NCBI RefSeq assembly: GCF_002278075.1
Contig: NZ_CP022992.1
Span: 124,001-188,000, forward strand
Source of the DNA: Paraburkholderia aromaticivorans
GTDB taxonomy: Bacteria; Pseudomonadota; Gammaproteobacteria; Burkholderiales; Burkholderiaceae
Reading direction: 5' to 3'
Length of the DNA stretch: 64,000 bases
A model generated the notes under the pieces. The model was not told the DNA's origin, searched no databases, and saw only the letters and a program-made list of their open reading frames with translations. A program made the translations under genes and the position numbers. Below are positions 8,754 to 18,185 of this stretch, piece by piece (position 1 is the stretch's first letter; each line of letters begins with the position of its first letter).

Positions 8754-8825
8754 ATGCCCGACCCCGAGCCTGGTCCCTGCACGACTCGCCGCGCGTTCTC
8801 GCAGAACGCCGCCCGCTTCGCCTGA
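8754..8825 (+). CDS. Proline/acid-rich leader peptide, MgtL-like
   Basis: A 23-residue ORF starting MPDPEPGPCTTRR, with an excellent ribosome binding site (AGAGGAG, 6 bases before the ATG). The N-terminal Asp-Pro, Glu-Pro and Gly-Pro alternation followed by arginines resembles the MgtL leader peptide of enteric mgtA (EPDPTPLPRRR). There, Asp/Glu-Pro runs destabilise translating ribosomes at low Mg2+ and so switch on the transporter. It lies 376 bp upstream of the NRAMP-like transporter, and a strong hairpin follows at 8850-8877. Function as a Mg2+ sensor is inferred from sequence analogy and gene context, not homology. Confidence 0.6.
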   Translation: MPDPEPGPCTTRRAFSQNAARFA

Positions 8826-8849
8826 CATCCTGGCCGCACACGTTCCTCC

Positions 8850-8877
8850 CACACGCCCGAGCACTTCGGCCCGTGTG
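8850..8877 (+). promoter_or_regulatory. Leader hairpin after the MgtL-like ORF
   Basis: CACACG pairs with CGTGTG around an inner CCGA/TCGG helix, 25 bp after the leader-peptide stop. There is no T-run, so it is not an ordinary terminator. It could be one of two alternative leader structures or shape a Rho site. Role inferred. Confidence 0.4.
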
Positions 8878-8937
8878 AACTGAAACGAAGGCAGGCCCGA
8901 TTGAAGGCGCCACGTTTCAAGTATTGGAGGAATCACC

Positions 8938-9087
8938 ATGCACTTCGCTCTGCTCGTTTCGCAACTCCCGCGCGTCCAGGAAGCTCGCATGCATTACAAC
9001 GGCATGCTCGTGCTCGACGCCCGTCCGCACGTTTCGGCCCGCCTGGTCGCCGCCATCCGGACGGCGCTCAAAAAGCTCGCTCACTGA
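8938..9087 (+). CDS. 49-residue ORF in the transporter leader
   Basis: A 49-residue ORF (MHFALLVSQLPRVQEARMHY at its start) with a good ribosome binding site (GGAGG, 7 bases before the ATG). It ends 113 bp before the NRAMP-like transporter. The composition is ordinary (amphipathic, basic end LKKLAH) with no membrane segment. It is either a small protein co-expressed with the transporter or a second translated leader element. No family is recognised. The ribosome binding site and position are the main support. Confidence 0.5.
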   Translation: MHFALLVSQLPRVQEARMHYNGMLVLDARPHVSARLVAAIRTALKKLAH

Positions 9088-9200
9088 CGCCGCCAGGCGT
9101 TGCCGCCCGCCTGCGCACTGGCACGAACACCGGCGCGTGGCAACGTTGCGCCGTGTGTTCAAGCACGACTTAAAGCATTACCGATAAGGAATAAATTCAA

Positions 9201-10862
9201 ATGTCCGCCACACCTGCAAACATCGCGCCGCGCCGAACTGCCGTGCTCGACGACGCGCACGTCGGCGATATCAAAGGTGCCTTCGGCACGATCGCCCACC
9301 ACGACACCGCCCCGCGGCACAACTGGATGGCGCGTCTGCGCACGCTGCTCGCCATCCTTGGCCCCGGCCTCATCGTCATGGTCGGAGATAACGACGCTGG
9401 CGCTTTCGGCACCTACACGCAAGCCGGCCAGAACTACGGCACGTCGCTGCTCTGGACGCTCGCCCTGCTGATCCCGGTTCTCTACGTGAATCAGGAAATG
9501 GTGCTGCGCCTCGGCGCCGTGACTGGCGTCGGTCACGCACGCCTCATTTTCGAACGCTTCGGCAGGTTCTGGGGTGCCTTCAGCGTCATCGACCTCTTCC
9601 TGCTCAATGCGCTCACGATCGTCACCGAGTTCATCGGTATCACGTTTGCGCTCGACTTCCTCGGCGTCTCGAAGGTTCTCGGCGTCTGCATCGCCGCAGT
9701 CCTGACGATGGCCGCGGTCAGTACCGGCAACTTCCGGCGCTTCGAACGCTTCGCGATCGTCCTGTGCCTGCTGAGCCTCCTCCTGATTCCCGTGCTCGTG
9801 TCGATCCACCCGCCGGTCCACGTCATCGCGCGTGACTTCTTCGTGCCAACATGGCCGAAGGATTCGAAGCTCTCCGACGTGATGCTGCTCGTCATCGGCA
9901 TCGTCGGCACGACCGTCGCACCATGGCAGCTGTTCTTCCAGCAGAGCTATGTGATCGACAAGCGCATCACCCCGCGCTTCATGAAGTACGAAAAGGCTGA
10001 CCTCTGGATCGGCATCGCCTTTGTGATTATTGGCGCGGTGGCGATGATGGCCTTCACGGCTGCGCTCTTTGACGGCAAGCCCGAGTTCGGCAACTTCACC
10101 GACGCTGGCGGCGTGATCGCCGGCCTGCACAAGTATGTCGGCCAGACGTCGGCGACGATCTTTGCTGTCGCGCTGCTCGACGCGTCGATCATCGGCGCTG
10201 CCGCTGTCTCGCTCTCGACGGCCTACGCGATCGGCGATGTCTTCAAGGTCAAACACTCGCTGCACCGTAGCGTACTCGACGCGAAGGGCTTCTATCTCGT
10301 CTATTTCGGCATCATTGCGCTCGCTGCCGCCCTTGTGCTGATGCCGGGCAGCCCGCTTGGCCTCCTGACGGAAGCCGTGCAGACGCTCGCCGGTGTGCTG
10401 CTGCCGAGCGCAACCGTGTTCCTGCTGCTGCTGTGCAATGACCAGGCTGTGCTCGGTCCGTGGGTGAACTCGAAGAAGCTGAACGTGTTCACGGGCGCCG
10501 TCATTGCCGTCCTCGTCGTCCTGTCGGTCGTCCTGACAGCTGCCACCGTGTATCCGGACATCAGCGGCGCGACGATCGTCAGGATTCTCGTGGGCGGATG
10601 CGGGCTTGCCGTGGCCGTGTATGCCGCGGTGGAACTCTCGCGCAAGTCGCGCGGCACGGCTGCCGCCAACGATGCGCCGGCACTGAATAAGCCAGCCCTG
10701 AAGGCGTTGCGCAACACGTGGCGCATGTCGCCGCTCGAAGACCTGCCGGCGCCGCAGCATCTGACGCTGTCGACGCGTGTGTGGATGGGCGTACTGCGCG
10801 GCTACCTCATCGTCGCGGTGGGTCTCGTCATGGTGAAGGTCGTGCAGATGGCCATTCACTGA
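9201..10862 (+). CDS. NRAMP-related divalent metal transporter (NRMT-like)
   Basis: A 553-residue inner-membrane protein with about 11 hydrophobic segments and the NRAMP fold signature GPGLIVMVGDNDAGAFG in TM1. The classical DPGN motif reads DAGA: the Asp is kept, Asn is replaced by Ala. In TM6 the classical MPH motif reads APW (TTVAPWQLFFQQS), so the metal-selecting Met is Ala. Loss of this Met and Asn is the mark of NRAMP-related magnesium transporters rather than Mn/Fe NRAMPs. The MgtL-like leader supports Mg2+ as substrate. A soluble stretch near residues 485-515 precedes the last membrane segment. The start at 9201 is the first ATG after AAGGAATAAATTCAA. A terminator follows at 10908. 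Confidence 0.8.
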   Translation: MSATPANIAPRRTAVLDDAHVGDIKGAFGTIAHHDTAPRHNWMARLRTLLAILGPGLIVMVGDNDAGAFGTYTQAGQNYGTSLLWTLALLIPVLYVNQEMVLRLGAVTGVGHARLIFERFGRFWGAFSVIDLFLLNALTIVTEFIGITFALDFLGVSKVLGVCIAAVLTMAAVSTGNFRRFERFAIVLCLLSLLLIPVLVSIHPPVHVIARDFFVPTWPKDSKLSDVMLLVIGIVGTTVAPWQLFFQQSYVIDKRITPRFMKYEKADLWIGIAFVIIGAVAMMAFTAALFDGKPEFGNFTDAGGVIAGLHKYVGQTSATIFAVALLDASIIGAAAVSLSTAYAIGDVFKVKHSLHRSVLDAKGFYLVYFGIIALAAALVLMPGSPLGLLTEAVQTLAGVLLPSATVFLLLLCNDQAVLGPWVNSKKLNVFTGAVIAVLVVLSVVLTAATVYPDISGATIVRILVGGCGLAVAVYAAVELSRKSRGTAAANDAPALNKPALKALRNTWRMSPLEDLPAPQHLTLSTRVWMGVLRGYLIVAVGLVMVKVVQMAIH

Positions 10863-10907
10863 GACTGTCAAACGGATCGGGCAGGCGCGTGCCTGCCTCG
10901 CTTTCCA

Positions 10908-10946
10908 CACGGGTTCGGAGTCGGCGCCGAACCCGTTTTTTATTTT
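10908..10946 (+). terminator. Rho-independent terminator of the NRAMP-like gene
   Basis: ACGGGTTCGG pairs perfectly with CCGAACCCGT, followed by TTTTTATTTT. It lies 46 bp after the transporter stop. A second hairpin (GGCAGGC/GCCTGCC) lies just before it. Confidence 0.85.
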
Positions 10947-11138
10947 AGGACCTGCAAATTAGCGATAGAAAGACGCCTCACTGAGCGGACAATTAACGAA
11001 AAAGATATCGCGAATTATTGTCATTTTATATTCCATATAAATCAATAAGTTACGTGATTATTTGGTTCGTTTGTGCGACAATTTGTGCTTTGATTTTTTA
11101 GTCTCTGCGTGCAGTCGGAGACCTGCGGAGCCAGACTC

Positions 11139-12086
11139 ATGAGCGTTAAAGATTCGATTGAAGCTAACCATCACGCGGCGGCCCAGCGCAGCACAATGGT
11201 AAGTGTTTGCGTGAACCTGCTCCTCTCATTGGCGCAAATCATCGTCGGCGTCTTTGCGAGGTCGCAGGCTTTGCTATCCGACGGTGTCCATTCGCTGTCA
11301 GATCTCATCTCAGATTTCGTTGTCCTTTTCGCAAGTCAACAAAGCAGGAAAGGGCCGGATGACGACCATCCCTATGGACATCGACGCTTCGAGAACGCCG
11401 CGTCTTTCTTTCTGGGACTGCTTCTACTTGCCGTCGGCGTTGGAATGCTCTGGACCGCCGTCGTGAAATTCCGCAATCCCGGGGCGATACCGCGCGTGCA
11501 CGTGGCCGCCTTGTGGGTTGCATCCGTCGCGCTTGTGGCGAAGGAACTGCTTTTCCGTTACATGCTCGCAGTTGCCAGGCGCGTTCGGTCGAGCATGCTA
11601 GCCGCGAATGCCTGGCACGCACGGTCGGATGCCGCGTCGTCGCTGGTCGCAGCTGTCGGCATTGTCGGCAGCCTGCTCGGCTACCCGATTCTCGATCCTG
11701 TCGCGGCGCTCATCGTGGGTGTGATGGTGACACGCATGGGTGCGAAATTCGCGTGGGCCGCTTTGAACGACTTGATGGATCGCGCGGCAGACGAGGACGA
11801 AGTCGCTGCAATTCGGGAGACGCTAGCGGCAATGCCTGGCATCGCAGGCTTCCATGACCTTCGAACGCGCAAGATGGGCGACATGATCGCGGTCGACGTT
11901 CACCTCGAAGTGAATGCAGGGTTGTCGCTTGTCGAGGCACACGACATCTCGACCGCGGTGCAGCGCGTGCTCGTCGAAAAACATCCGGTACTGAATGTCA
12001 TGACGCATATAGACCCTGTGCACGAACCGGCGCCTGGGGAAATGAATGTATATCGCCACGAACATAGGCTTAACCTGTCAAGCTGA
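11139..12086 (+). CDS. Cation diffusion facilitator, FieF/MntE-like
   Basis: A CDF exporter of about 315 residues. The two transmembrane metal half-sites are visible as LSDGVHSLSDLISD (TM2) and HARSDAASSL (TM5), followed by the cytoplasmic domain with HDLRTRKMGDMIAVDVHLEV. These motifs fit the Fe/Zn/Mn group (FieF, MntE, MamB-like) rather than DmeF. The ATG at 11139 has GCGGAG nine bases upstream; an in-frame GTG at 11109 would add ten residues. The upstream 250 bp are unusually AT-rich, typical of a promoter region. It stands alone, downstream of the NRAMP-like importer. Confidence 0.85.
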   Translation: MSVKDSIEANHHAAAQRSTMVSVCVNLLLSLAQIIVGVFARSQALLSDGVHSLSDLISDFVVLFASQQSRKGPDDDHPYGHRRFENAASFFLGLLLLAVGVGMLWTAVVKFRNPGAIPRVHVAALWVASVALVAKELLFRYMLAVARRVRSSMLAANAWHARSDAASSLVAAVGIVGSLLGYPILDPVAALIVGVMVTRMGAKFAWAALNDLMDRAADEDEVAAIRETLAAMPGIAGFHDLRTRKMGDMIAVDVHLEVNAGLSLVEAHDISTAVQRVLVEKHPVLNVMTHIDPVHEPAPGEMNVYRHEHRLNLSS

Positions 12087-12624
12087 TCGGGCAGCCCGTC
12101 GTCCGCGGGCCCCGAGTCAGTTCCAGGGCATGTACTCGGCGCTAGCCATCCCGATCCTGTAAGTATTGTCTTCCCATGAGAATGCACATTGACAGGCAAG
12201 TGAGCGTCTCTTCCCAGGTGAGCAGGAGTCTTTCTTAGGGCAGTACACAATACATGACGAATGTCGCTTGCTGGCCGACCGGAGCCGGATGACGATCGGC
12301 TCAGATCGACCCATTGGCGCCCTTCAGCGAATTTTTGCGAATGTCACTATCACGCTCCAAAGCAGCCACTCTGGTTAATACAGGCTGATCGGTGCGACTG
12401 ACGGCCCCGTTCTGAGGTCATTTTGTTTTGTCGACGCTCACCGGGATTTACGTTAAACGAGGCGCTCATCGCATCTGTCGTCGCGTTGCCTGCGAGTGGT
12501 GATGTCCGCGCCGACTGAATACATCAGCGGCAGACAGGCCCAACCGATTAGAGCTTTCCATCGACCTCTGCCAAGCTCTTGCCAAGTCTGAGGGCGAATA
12601 GAAAGCTTTCCGCCATTGCTCAGC
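12087..12624. other. Intergenic region, no gene seen
   Basis: About 540 bp between the FieF-like gene and a leftward small gene. All frames are short with unnatural composition. No clear terminator, repeat or RNA gene was found. Confidence 0.5.
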
Positions 12625-12828
12625 TCAGACCTTACGCCAATGGTCGGGCATTCGTTTGTCACTCAGATGCCGGACGCGAGCAACATGCAGCGGGCTTGCC
12701 GGGTGATTATTCTTTGCCCAAGCAATCGCCTCCGCCTGTGTCTTGAAAGTTGCGAGTGGCACGCTGGTATGTGCCGGCTCGACGGTAAAACCTGAAGCTT
12801 TTTCGTTTATGAACAGACTGTTACTCAT
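12625..12828 (-). CDS. Small DUF2188-like protein
   Basis: A 67-residue protein starting at the ATG at 12828, which has AGGAGG about ten bases upstream; the longer frame from 12855 lacks such a site. The core (VPLATFKTQAEAIAWAKNN, then HVARVRHLSDKRMPDHWRKV) resembles small DUF2188-type proteins with a beta-beta-alpha layout, whose function is unknown. It lies 51 bp downstream of the broken ParA-like gene on the same strand. Confidence 0.6.
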   Translation of the reverse strand: MSNSLFINEKASGFTVEPAHTSVPLATFKTQAEAIAWAKNNHPASPLHVARVRHLSDKRMPDHWRKV

Positions 12829-13093
12829 ATCACCTGCCTCCTGGCTTGCTGGCAAACGGCCAGCACGTTGCGTCGCAAGTTAAAGACGCGACACGAGCTC
12901 ATCCATTGCTACCTTGGCGTTTTCTAGGTAGTCGTCTTTAACCTGTACGCGGTGGCCGTTGATGGTTTGCTTTCCGACTTGCAGTTTGGAAAAAGGAAGT
13001 CCTTTTGCGAATGCAACGACGCCTGTCGTCTGGAAGTCCCGGATTTCGACAAAACCTTTGGGTATCGTTTTAAAGCCGAAAATTTCAGGGTTT

Positions 13094-15009
13094 CTCGAGA
13101 GTGCCGACTTCTCGCTTGTTTTTTCTCGGACTCGCTCCGGCCTCGGCGCTTTTCATCTGAACACCGATCCATTTCCTGGTGATGTGATCCGGCGTGGCCG
13201 GTTGCCTTCGTGCACCAGATTCATCGTCAGGCGGCAGTGATCAAACTCACGTTGCTCTATTCCTCAATCAATGCCTTGTTGATGCTCTCGTAGTTGACTT
13301 GCAGGGGCTCACATCGCTCAGCGCATCGCCCACGAAGGACTCAGTGCGGATCTTCCTGTCCCGCGTATCGCTCGTCTGTCAGTATGCCCCGAACTGGTTC
13401 GGGAGGGCCTTGCAATGGGGGGGGGGTGAGTGACCCCGCGCGTCTTTCATCTATCGCGGCGAGCATCGCCTTGATCGTCTCAATGAGTCTTTCGATTTGA
13501 AGGAGCCGTTTGTGCTGCCTATATTGCATATTCTATGCGATACTTCGTAGTGCAAAATAATGTAGAGAACAACAATGAAACTCTGGACGGCTTGGTGGGA
13601 CGCGATCTGGCTGCTACGCCCAGCGTTTTCTCGCCTGCGCAGCTTCATGTGGTTCGCAACTGTCGTCGCTGGCTTGACTGTGCGCACCGAGTTGCTGGGC
13701 GTGACCAGCATCGTGCGGGCTCTCAAACTGCGGCCAGCCCTGTACAACAAGCTGCGTGACAGCCTGCATAGCGACGCCGTGCAGCTCGATCAGCTTTCAG
13801 CGCTGTGGACCCAGACGGTGCTGCGCCTGTTCCCTGACCCGCTACGCGTCAATGGCCGACTGGTTTTGGTCGGCGATGGCATCAAGGTGGCCAAGAGCGG
13901 CAGGAAGATGCCCGGCGTCAAGCTGCTGCATCAACAGTCCGACTCCAACACCAAGCCCGAATACATCATGGGGCACTCGATGCAGGCGGTCAGTATGCTT
14001 GTGCGGGCCGCCCAGAGCGTCTTCGCCGTACCGCTGGCCGTGCGTATTCACGAAGGTCTGGTGTGGTCCAACCGCGATCGGCGTACCTTGCTCGACAAGA
14101 TGATCTCGCTGCTTGGCATCGTCTCGGTGCAGCAGCCGTTCTACTTCGTGGCCGATGCCTACTACGCTGCTGGCAAGATCGTCAAAGGCCTGCGCGATCG
14201 GGACAACCACCTGGTCACACGCGTGAAGTCCAATGCAGTCGCCTGTGCCCCGTACGTGCAGCAGGGACCGCGCAAACGGGGGCGTCCCAGGCGCTACGGT
14301 GAGAAGATCAAACTCAAATCGCTACTGGCTGATCCCCAGGCCTTGCAATCCGCCCCCAGTCCGGTCTATGGCGAGCACAATGTCACCATTCACTATCGGG
14401 TCTGCGATCTGCTGTGGCCGGCGTACGGTCAGCTGGTTCGCTTCGTGGCAGTGACTCACCCAAGCAGGGGTTCGTGTCTGCTGATGTGCACCGACCTCAG
14501 TCTGGATGCCGTCGAGATCATCCGCCTGTATGGATTGCGCTTCAAGATCGAGTACAGCTTCAAACAGGCGGTGCATCGGATCGGCACATTCGCGTACCAC
14601 TTCTGGATGCAGGACATGAAGCCGCTCGCCCGCCGAAACGGCGATCAATACCTTCATCGCGAGTCACTCGAGTACCGCAACGCCGTCAAGCGCAAGATCC
14701 ACGCGTACCACGTCTTTATGCACGCTGGCATCGTCTGTCAGGGACTGCTTCACTATCTGGCAGCGGTGTTCCCTTCACAGGTCTGGAGTTCCTTTGGATC
14801 CTGGCTGCGCACTATCCGCCCCGGCATCCCTCCATCGGAGTTGGTCGTCGCCAACGCACTACGTCAATGCCTGCCCGAATTTCTCGTGAATAGCGCCAAA
14901 ACCCATTTCTTCGCAAAATTCATCGCAGAAAGGCAGGACCCCGACACATTCGAGATGTTCCGCCTGGGCACATAGCCGAAAAACCACGCCTGAATTCGGC
15001 ACTCTCGAG
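13094..15009 (+). mobile_element. IS4-like insertion sequence, copy 1 (1,916 bp)
   Basis: The ends are perfect inverted repeats CTCGAGAGTGCCGA and TCGGCACTCTCGAG. The flanks are a 10-bp direct repeat TTCAGGGTTT (13084-13093 and 15010-15019), lying within the ParA-like gene. An element of exactly the same length, apparently identical, is at 50586-52501, so transposition was recent. One transposase is encoded, preceded by about 480 bp of non-coding sequence with a run of ten G. Confidence 0.9.
13575..14975 (+). CDS. IS4-family-like DDE transposase
   Basis: A 466-residue DDE transposase. Likely catalytic residues are the Asp in LVGDGIKVAKSG, the Asp in YFVADAYYAAGK, and the Glu in a Y-x2-R-x3-E motif (LYGLRFKIEYSFKQ), which is the IS4-family C-terminal signature, although the usual distal Lys is not at +6. 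A basic stretch (GPRKRGRPRRYGEKIK) probably contacts DNA. It cuts and joins the IS ends. Exact subgroup is uncertain. The protein is the same as the one encoded at 51067-52467. Confidence 0.85.
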   Translation: MKLWTAWWDAIWLLRPAFSRLRSFMWFATVVAGLTVRTELLGVTSIVRALKLRPALYNKLRDSLHSDAVQLDQLSALWTQTVLRLFPDPLRVNGRLVLVGDGIKVAKSGRKMPGVKLLHQQSDSNTKPEYIMGHSMQAVSMLVRAAQSVFAVPLAVRIHEGLVWSNRDRRTLLDKMISLLGIVSVQQPFYFVADAYYAAGKIVKGLRDRDNHLVTRVKSNAVACAPYVQQGPRKRGRPRRYGEKIKLKSLLADPQALQSAPSPVYGEHNVTIHYRVCDLLWPAYGQLVRFVAVTHPSRGSCLLMCTDLSLDAVEIIRLYGLRFKIEYSFKQAVHRIGTFAYHFWMQDMKPLARRNGDQYLHRESLEYRNAVKRKIHAYHVFMHAGIVCQGLLHYLAAVFPSQVWSSFGSWLRTIRPGIPPSELVVANALRQCLPEFLVNSAKTHFFAKFIAERQDPDTFEMFRLGT

Positions 15010-15828
15010 TTCAGGGTTTGATTTCAGCAATTTTGTGATGTCCGTCTCGATTGCGGCCAGCACGGCGGCGTAGGCAGATGCGGCTCCCATGTACTGTGTG
15101 ATGCGATTTTTTACGATTAGATGCACCTTGGGAAGCGGTCGACCCGCAGCCTTGAGTTTCGTGGCAAAAGCATAAGCCGCGTAGATTTCTGACGGCAGCT
15201 TCAGTCCATAGATAAGAGAAAAGGCATTCTGGATCGCGCGCCGCGAAGAGTCGTCCGCCATCACCGGCAAGACGATGCGGTCGGTCGCTGCAAGTGCGAT
15301 CTGGGTGTAGAGAGAAAAGCTGGGGTTGCAATCGAGGAACACGGTGTCATATTCGTCTTCGACCTGGGCCAGGAAGTCCTTCAGCCAGTCGACAACGGCA
15401 ATCCAGGGATTCGTGCCGGGAATCTGGTTGTTGGCGAGAGTATTGACCGCATTCGCCTGCAATTCAAGCAGCGGATCACCACATACTAGGTGAATGTTCT
15501 TCGCAACCCCCTTGTTGTACTCATGCGGGAGCGTGATGAAGTCTTGAGCGTCAAAGGCGGGCGGCGAATACGGTGCTGGTAGCCGGAGCTGGAAATACCC
15601 TCCAACACTGCAGCGAGGAACAAGCCCCTGCCGCTCCAGGAGCTTTTCGCTACCCTTGCTGTTCAGACCGCCGAGCAACAGTTCCGACAGGTTTGCTTGA
15701 GGACACATGTCGACGGCGAGCACCCGTTTTTTCGGGTGTTTCTCCGCATAGCGCACGATTGACTGGAAAGCCAGGCTGGTCTTCCCGGTGCCTCCCTTGT
15801 TGTTCCAAAAAGCGTACCGGATTTCCAT

Positions 15829-16334
15829 ACCAAGGCCCCTATCATAGTGTCGCTACCAGACGGACGTGCGTCCATTTGAGACACTGTAACGTCAAACGTG
15901 GACAACTTCAAGTCCAATTTGTAACTCCGCCGCTGTAACTGGGGATGCGCCCGACGTCGCGGGCAACGGGCATCAACTGGGTACTTGAAGAACGGCGGTA
16001 CGCTCGAGAAGGCGCAGAGTTGGCCAATCATGCGTTGACACTACACTGCAACCAATATTCGAGAGCGGCCCAGTTTGAAGAGATCGAACGGTTTTCTTTT
16101 TAGGACATGGACAGATATTCCGCGTCGAATCTACGCTGGACTTCGGCCATTCGATCATATAGGTCGAATGTCTCTTGATGGCCGATCACTGCCTACTGGG
16201 GAACGCACGACAAACCAGCCCACAATGCTCAGACGATGTCGACGCGCGCGAACCTTGGGGGCAAGTTCTCGGCGCCAATTCGTGAATGCGGGTGGTTAAA
16301 CTCCGCCCGATAGCGCGCCGACCCGATGAGCGCG
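15829..16334. other. Intergenic region, ParA-like gene promoter side
   Basis: About 500 bp upstream of the broken ParA-like gene. No gene of natural composition is seen. The sequence near 15847-15890 carries TGTCG and GACACTG in opposite orientation, a weak operator-like pairing only. Confidence 0.35.
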
Positions 16335-16652
16335 CTATTCGTGATCAAGCCGTGGCAGGTCCGCGAGCGTTCGGCCCGCATCGGTATCCGCGACCACCAT
16401 TTCTATGCCTTCGCGTCCGGCCTCGTCGACGACGCGTCGGACCTCTGGACCGGCGACGCGCTGTCCCTCCAACGGGAAGACTGTTACAACGGTGTCGCCC
16501 TTAGCCAGTGCTTCTACCACTTCGATTACTGGTGACGCTTGCGGAGCAACCTCAAATTGTTCTCCGCTCACGGACACCTGCCCCCAAAGCACATGTGTGA
16601 CCCTTTGCGAATTCCCGTCCATCCGAACCGCTGTTATAGCGTGCACTGCCAT
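16335..16652 (-). CDS. Conserved hypothetical protein
   Basis: A 105-residue protein of natural composition: MAVHAITAVRMDGNSQRV, then THVLWGQVSV, and a C-terminal part with RRVVDEAGREGIEMVVADTD. The opening recalls DUF3892-type small proteins (I-x-A-V-R-M then a W-G pair), but the match is from memory and weak. It lies 90 bp from tniQ, so it could be a passenger of the Tn7-like element or unrelated. An overlapping rightward frame (16326-16535) was judged the shadow. Confidence 0.5.
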   Translation of the reverse strand: MAVHAITAVRMDGNSQRVTHVLWGQVSVSGEQFEVAPQASPVIEVVEALAKGDTVVTVFPLEGQRVAGPEVRRVVDEAGREGIEMVVADTDAGRTLADLPRLDHE

Positions 16653-16742
16653 CGCTTTCCCCCCCTTGTCGAGCTTAGATGGTAGCGGTAATCGAACCAG
16701 AAGCCATCGTTGAACTAGTTGCTCGTCTCTCGGTCGTTGTGC

Positions 16743-18185
16743 TCACGACCGCGGAACATGAAACGCGTCGCGCATCGGGTTATGGTTGTGGCTCAGGCGG
16801 TCGAGGTGTTCACGATGATGTTTGGCCGTGCCATGCTGAGGCCCTGGCGAGTGATCGCTATATCTCCGGTCAAGCGGCATAACGCAGAGCTGCTGCGGCA
16901 CGTCCTGCAGAGATGCGCCGCCGCGCATCACCATCGCGCGTCGTAGAAAATCGTGCACCGGAAATGGCAGCCAAAGCATACCCCGCGCACCCGCGCCCTG
17001 CGCCTCATCCAGATACGTACGGAAGCTGTCTATACAGGCAAGCGCCAAGGCGTGCAACGTCAGCCAGTGAGCCGCCTCCCTGCTCCATGCTCGTGGCGCG
17101 ACCGGTGCGTGAAGCGACAGCCAGACTGTCAGGCCGAGCGGCCCATGCACGGGCTGTTGTAACAGGGAGCGGGGTATCCCTATGCCTTCCCATTTGCAAC
17201 GCCATCGCAGGAAGGCCAAGGCGACCGGACAACACGATGTCGTCGTACCTCCGCAAAGCGGCCATGCGAGGTGAAGGGCAGCACTCTTAATGCAGGCCAG
17301 GTGGCTCCGGCCATACATTCGCATGATCCGTCGCCGCACCGCCTTGTAGCACGCGTGCGCCGATGCGTCGTGATCGCTGGAAAACTTTTGCTGCGTCACC
17401 GCCTGTGGCCATGGATCGTCAGGCTCAGCCTGCCCGCCCGTGCCAAACCTGATCCAGGACACCTCCTGCAGTGGCAACTGATACTCCGAAACCGGGAGCA
17501 GTTCGTCCGGCGTTGAGGGTAGCCCGCCCATGGCGCACCAGATTTCTTCCGATCCTGTCGGCTCCTGAATGGTCAGCCGGACATGCCTCGCACGCTTTCC
17601 CAATCGTCGTCGATACGGCTGTCCTACACGAATATCATCCAGACCCTGGGATGGCACCCACCATGCTTGCCCGCACGACGGGCAGTTAAACGGAGCCTTG
17701 AACAAGTCGGCCCGCAACCGGTAAGGAATGGGTTCCTCGCACCGCTCGCAGCGCTCGACCAGCGGTATTCGATGCACGGGGCACTGATCGACGCGGCGGT
17801 ACTGAAATACGGCCAGATGAACACCCTGCTGCGCACATTGCACACACCAGCGCAGCGCCGGCGACGAAATCCTCCGAATCGCGCCGGATGGCATGATGAA
17901 CGCTGCGGCGATCTCTGCCAGCGGCAGGCGCAGCATGTCGCTCATGCGTGGCAGATCAAAGCCACGCGCGTCGCGAAGATCGAGATACTGCGGCAGCGTG
18001 CGCCGACCCTGCCAGCTTGCAAAGGACTCAGTGAGCGCGGTGCAGGACAGCGCGTTGAGCCGCTGAAACTTCGCCAGCAGCGAGAATGCAGATTCTCCTG
18101 GAGCATGCCAGTCGTCTCGCCAGCACCACGGATCACGGACCGGAGGCGCACTGTCTGTCAGCAGGATATCGAAGTACCGTGTCAC
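16743..18185 (-). CDS. tniQ: TniQ family target-selection protein
   Basis: A 480-residue TniQ protein. The N-terminal TniQ domain (about 20-200) carries four paired metal-binding knuckles: CVQC, CPVH, CERC and CPSC, spaced as in TniQ/TnsD zinc fingers. TniQ links the TnsC ATPase to a target site. Its start overlaps the tnsC stop by four bases (ATGA), which indicates translational coupling. The C-terminal half (about 280-480) is helical and divergent, as expected for the region that decides target specificity. No CRISPR locus is nearby, so RNA guidance is not suggested. Confidence 0.85.
   Translation of the reverse strand: MTRYFDILLTDSAPPVRDPWCWRDDWHAPGESAFSLLAKFQRLNALSCTALTESFASWQGRRTLPQYLDLRDARGFDLPRMSDMLRLPLAEIAAAFIMPSGAIRRISSPALRWCVQCAQQGVHLAVFQYRRVDQCPVHRIPLVERCERCEEPIPYRLRADLFKAPFNCPSCGQAWWVPSQGLDDIRVGQPYRRRLGKRARHVRLTIQEPTGSEEIWCAMGGLPSTPDELLPVSEYQLPLQEVSWIRFGTGGQAEPDDPWPQAVTQQKFSSDHDASAHACYKAVRRRIMRMYGRSHLACIKSAALHLAWPLCGGTTTSCCPVALAFLRWRCKWEGIGIPRSLLQQPVHGPLGLTVWLSLHAPVAPRAWSREAAHWLTLHALALACIDSFRTYLDEAQGAGARGMLWLPFPVHDFLRRAMVMRGGASLQDVPQQLCVMPLDRRYSDHSPGPQHGTAKHHREHLDRLSHNHNPMRDAFHVPRS

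Larger units (their letters stand above)
12880..15828 (-). pseudogene. ParA-like ATPase gene interrupted by an IS4-like element
   Basis: The 5' part (15828-15010, 273 codons) encodes a ParA/MinD-type ATPase with deviant Walker A NNKGGTGKTS, AVDMCPQANLSELL and the Walker B-like TVFLDCNPSFS. The 3' part (13083-12880) encodes 67 more residues (IFGFKTIPKGFVEIRDF to DELVSRL). Removing the 1,916-bp IS and one copy of its 10-bp target duplication joins the pieces in frame (SNPE to IFGF) into a 340-residue protein, so the insertion is the sole lesion seen. As it stands, the frame ends inside the IS after 302 residues and has lost the native C-terminus. No ParB partner is adjacent; the intact plasmid parAB lies at 29.4-31.1 kb. 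Confidence 0.85.

Noticed and set aside
13425..13436. Run of ten G in the IS as a programmed frameshift site
   Set aside because: It lies upstream of the transposase gene in non-coding DNA; the transposase is complete in one frame.
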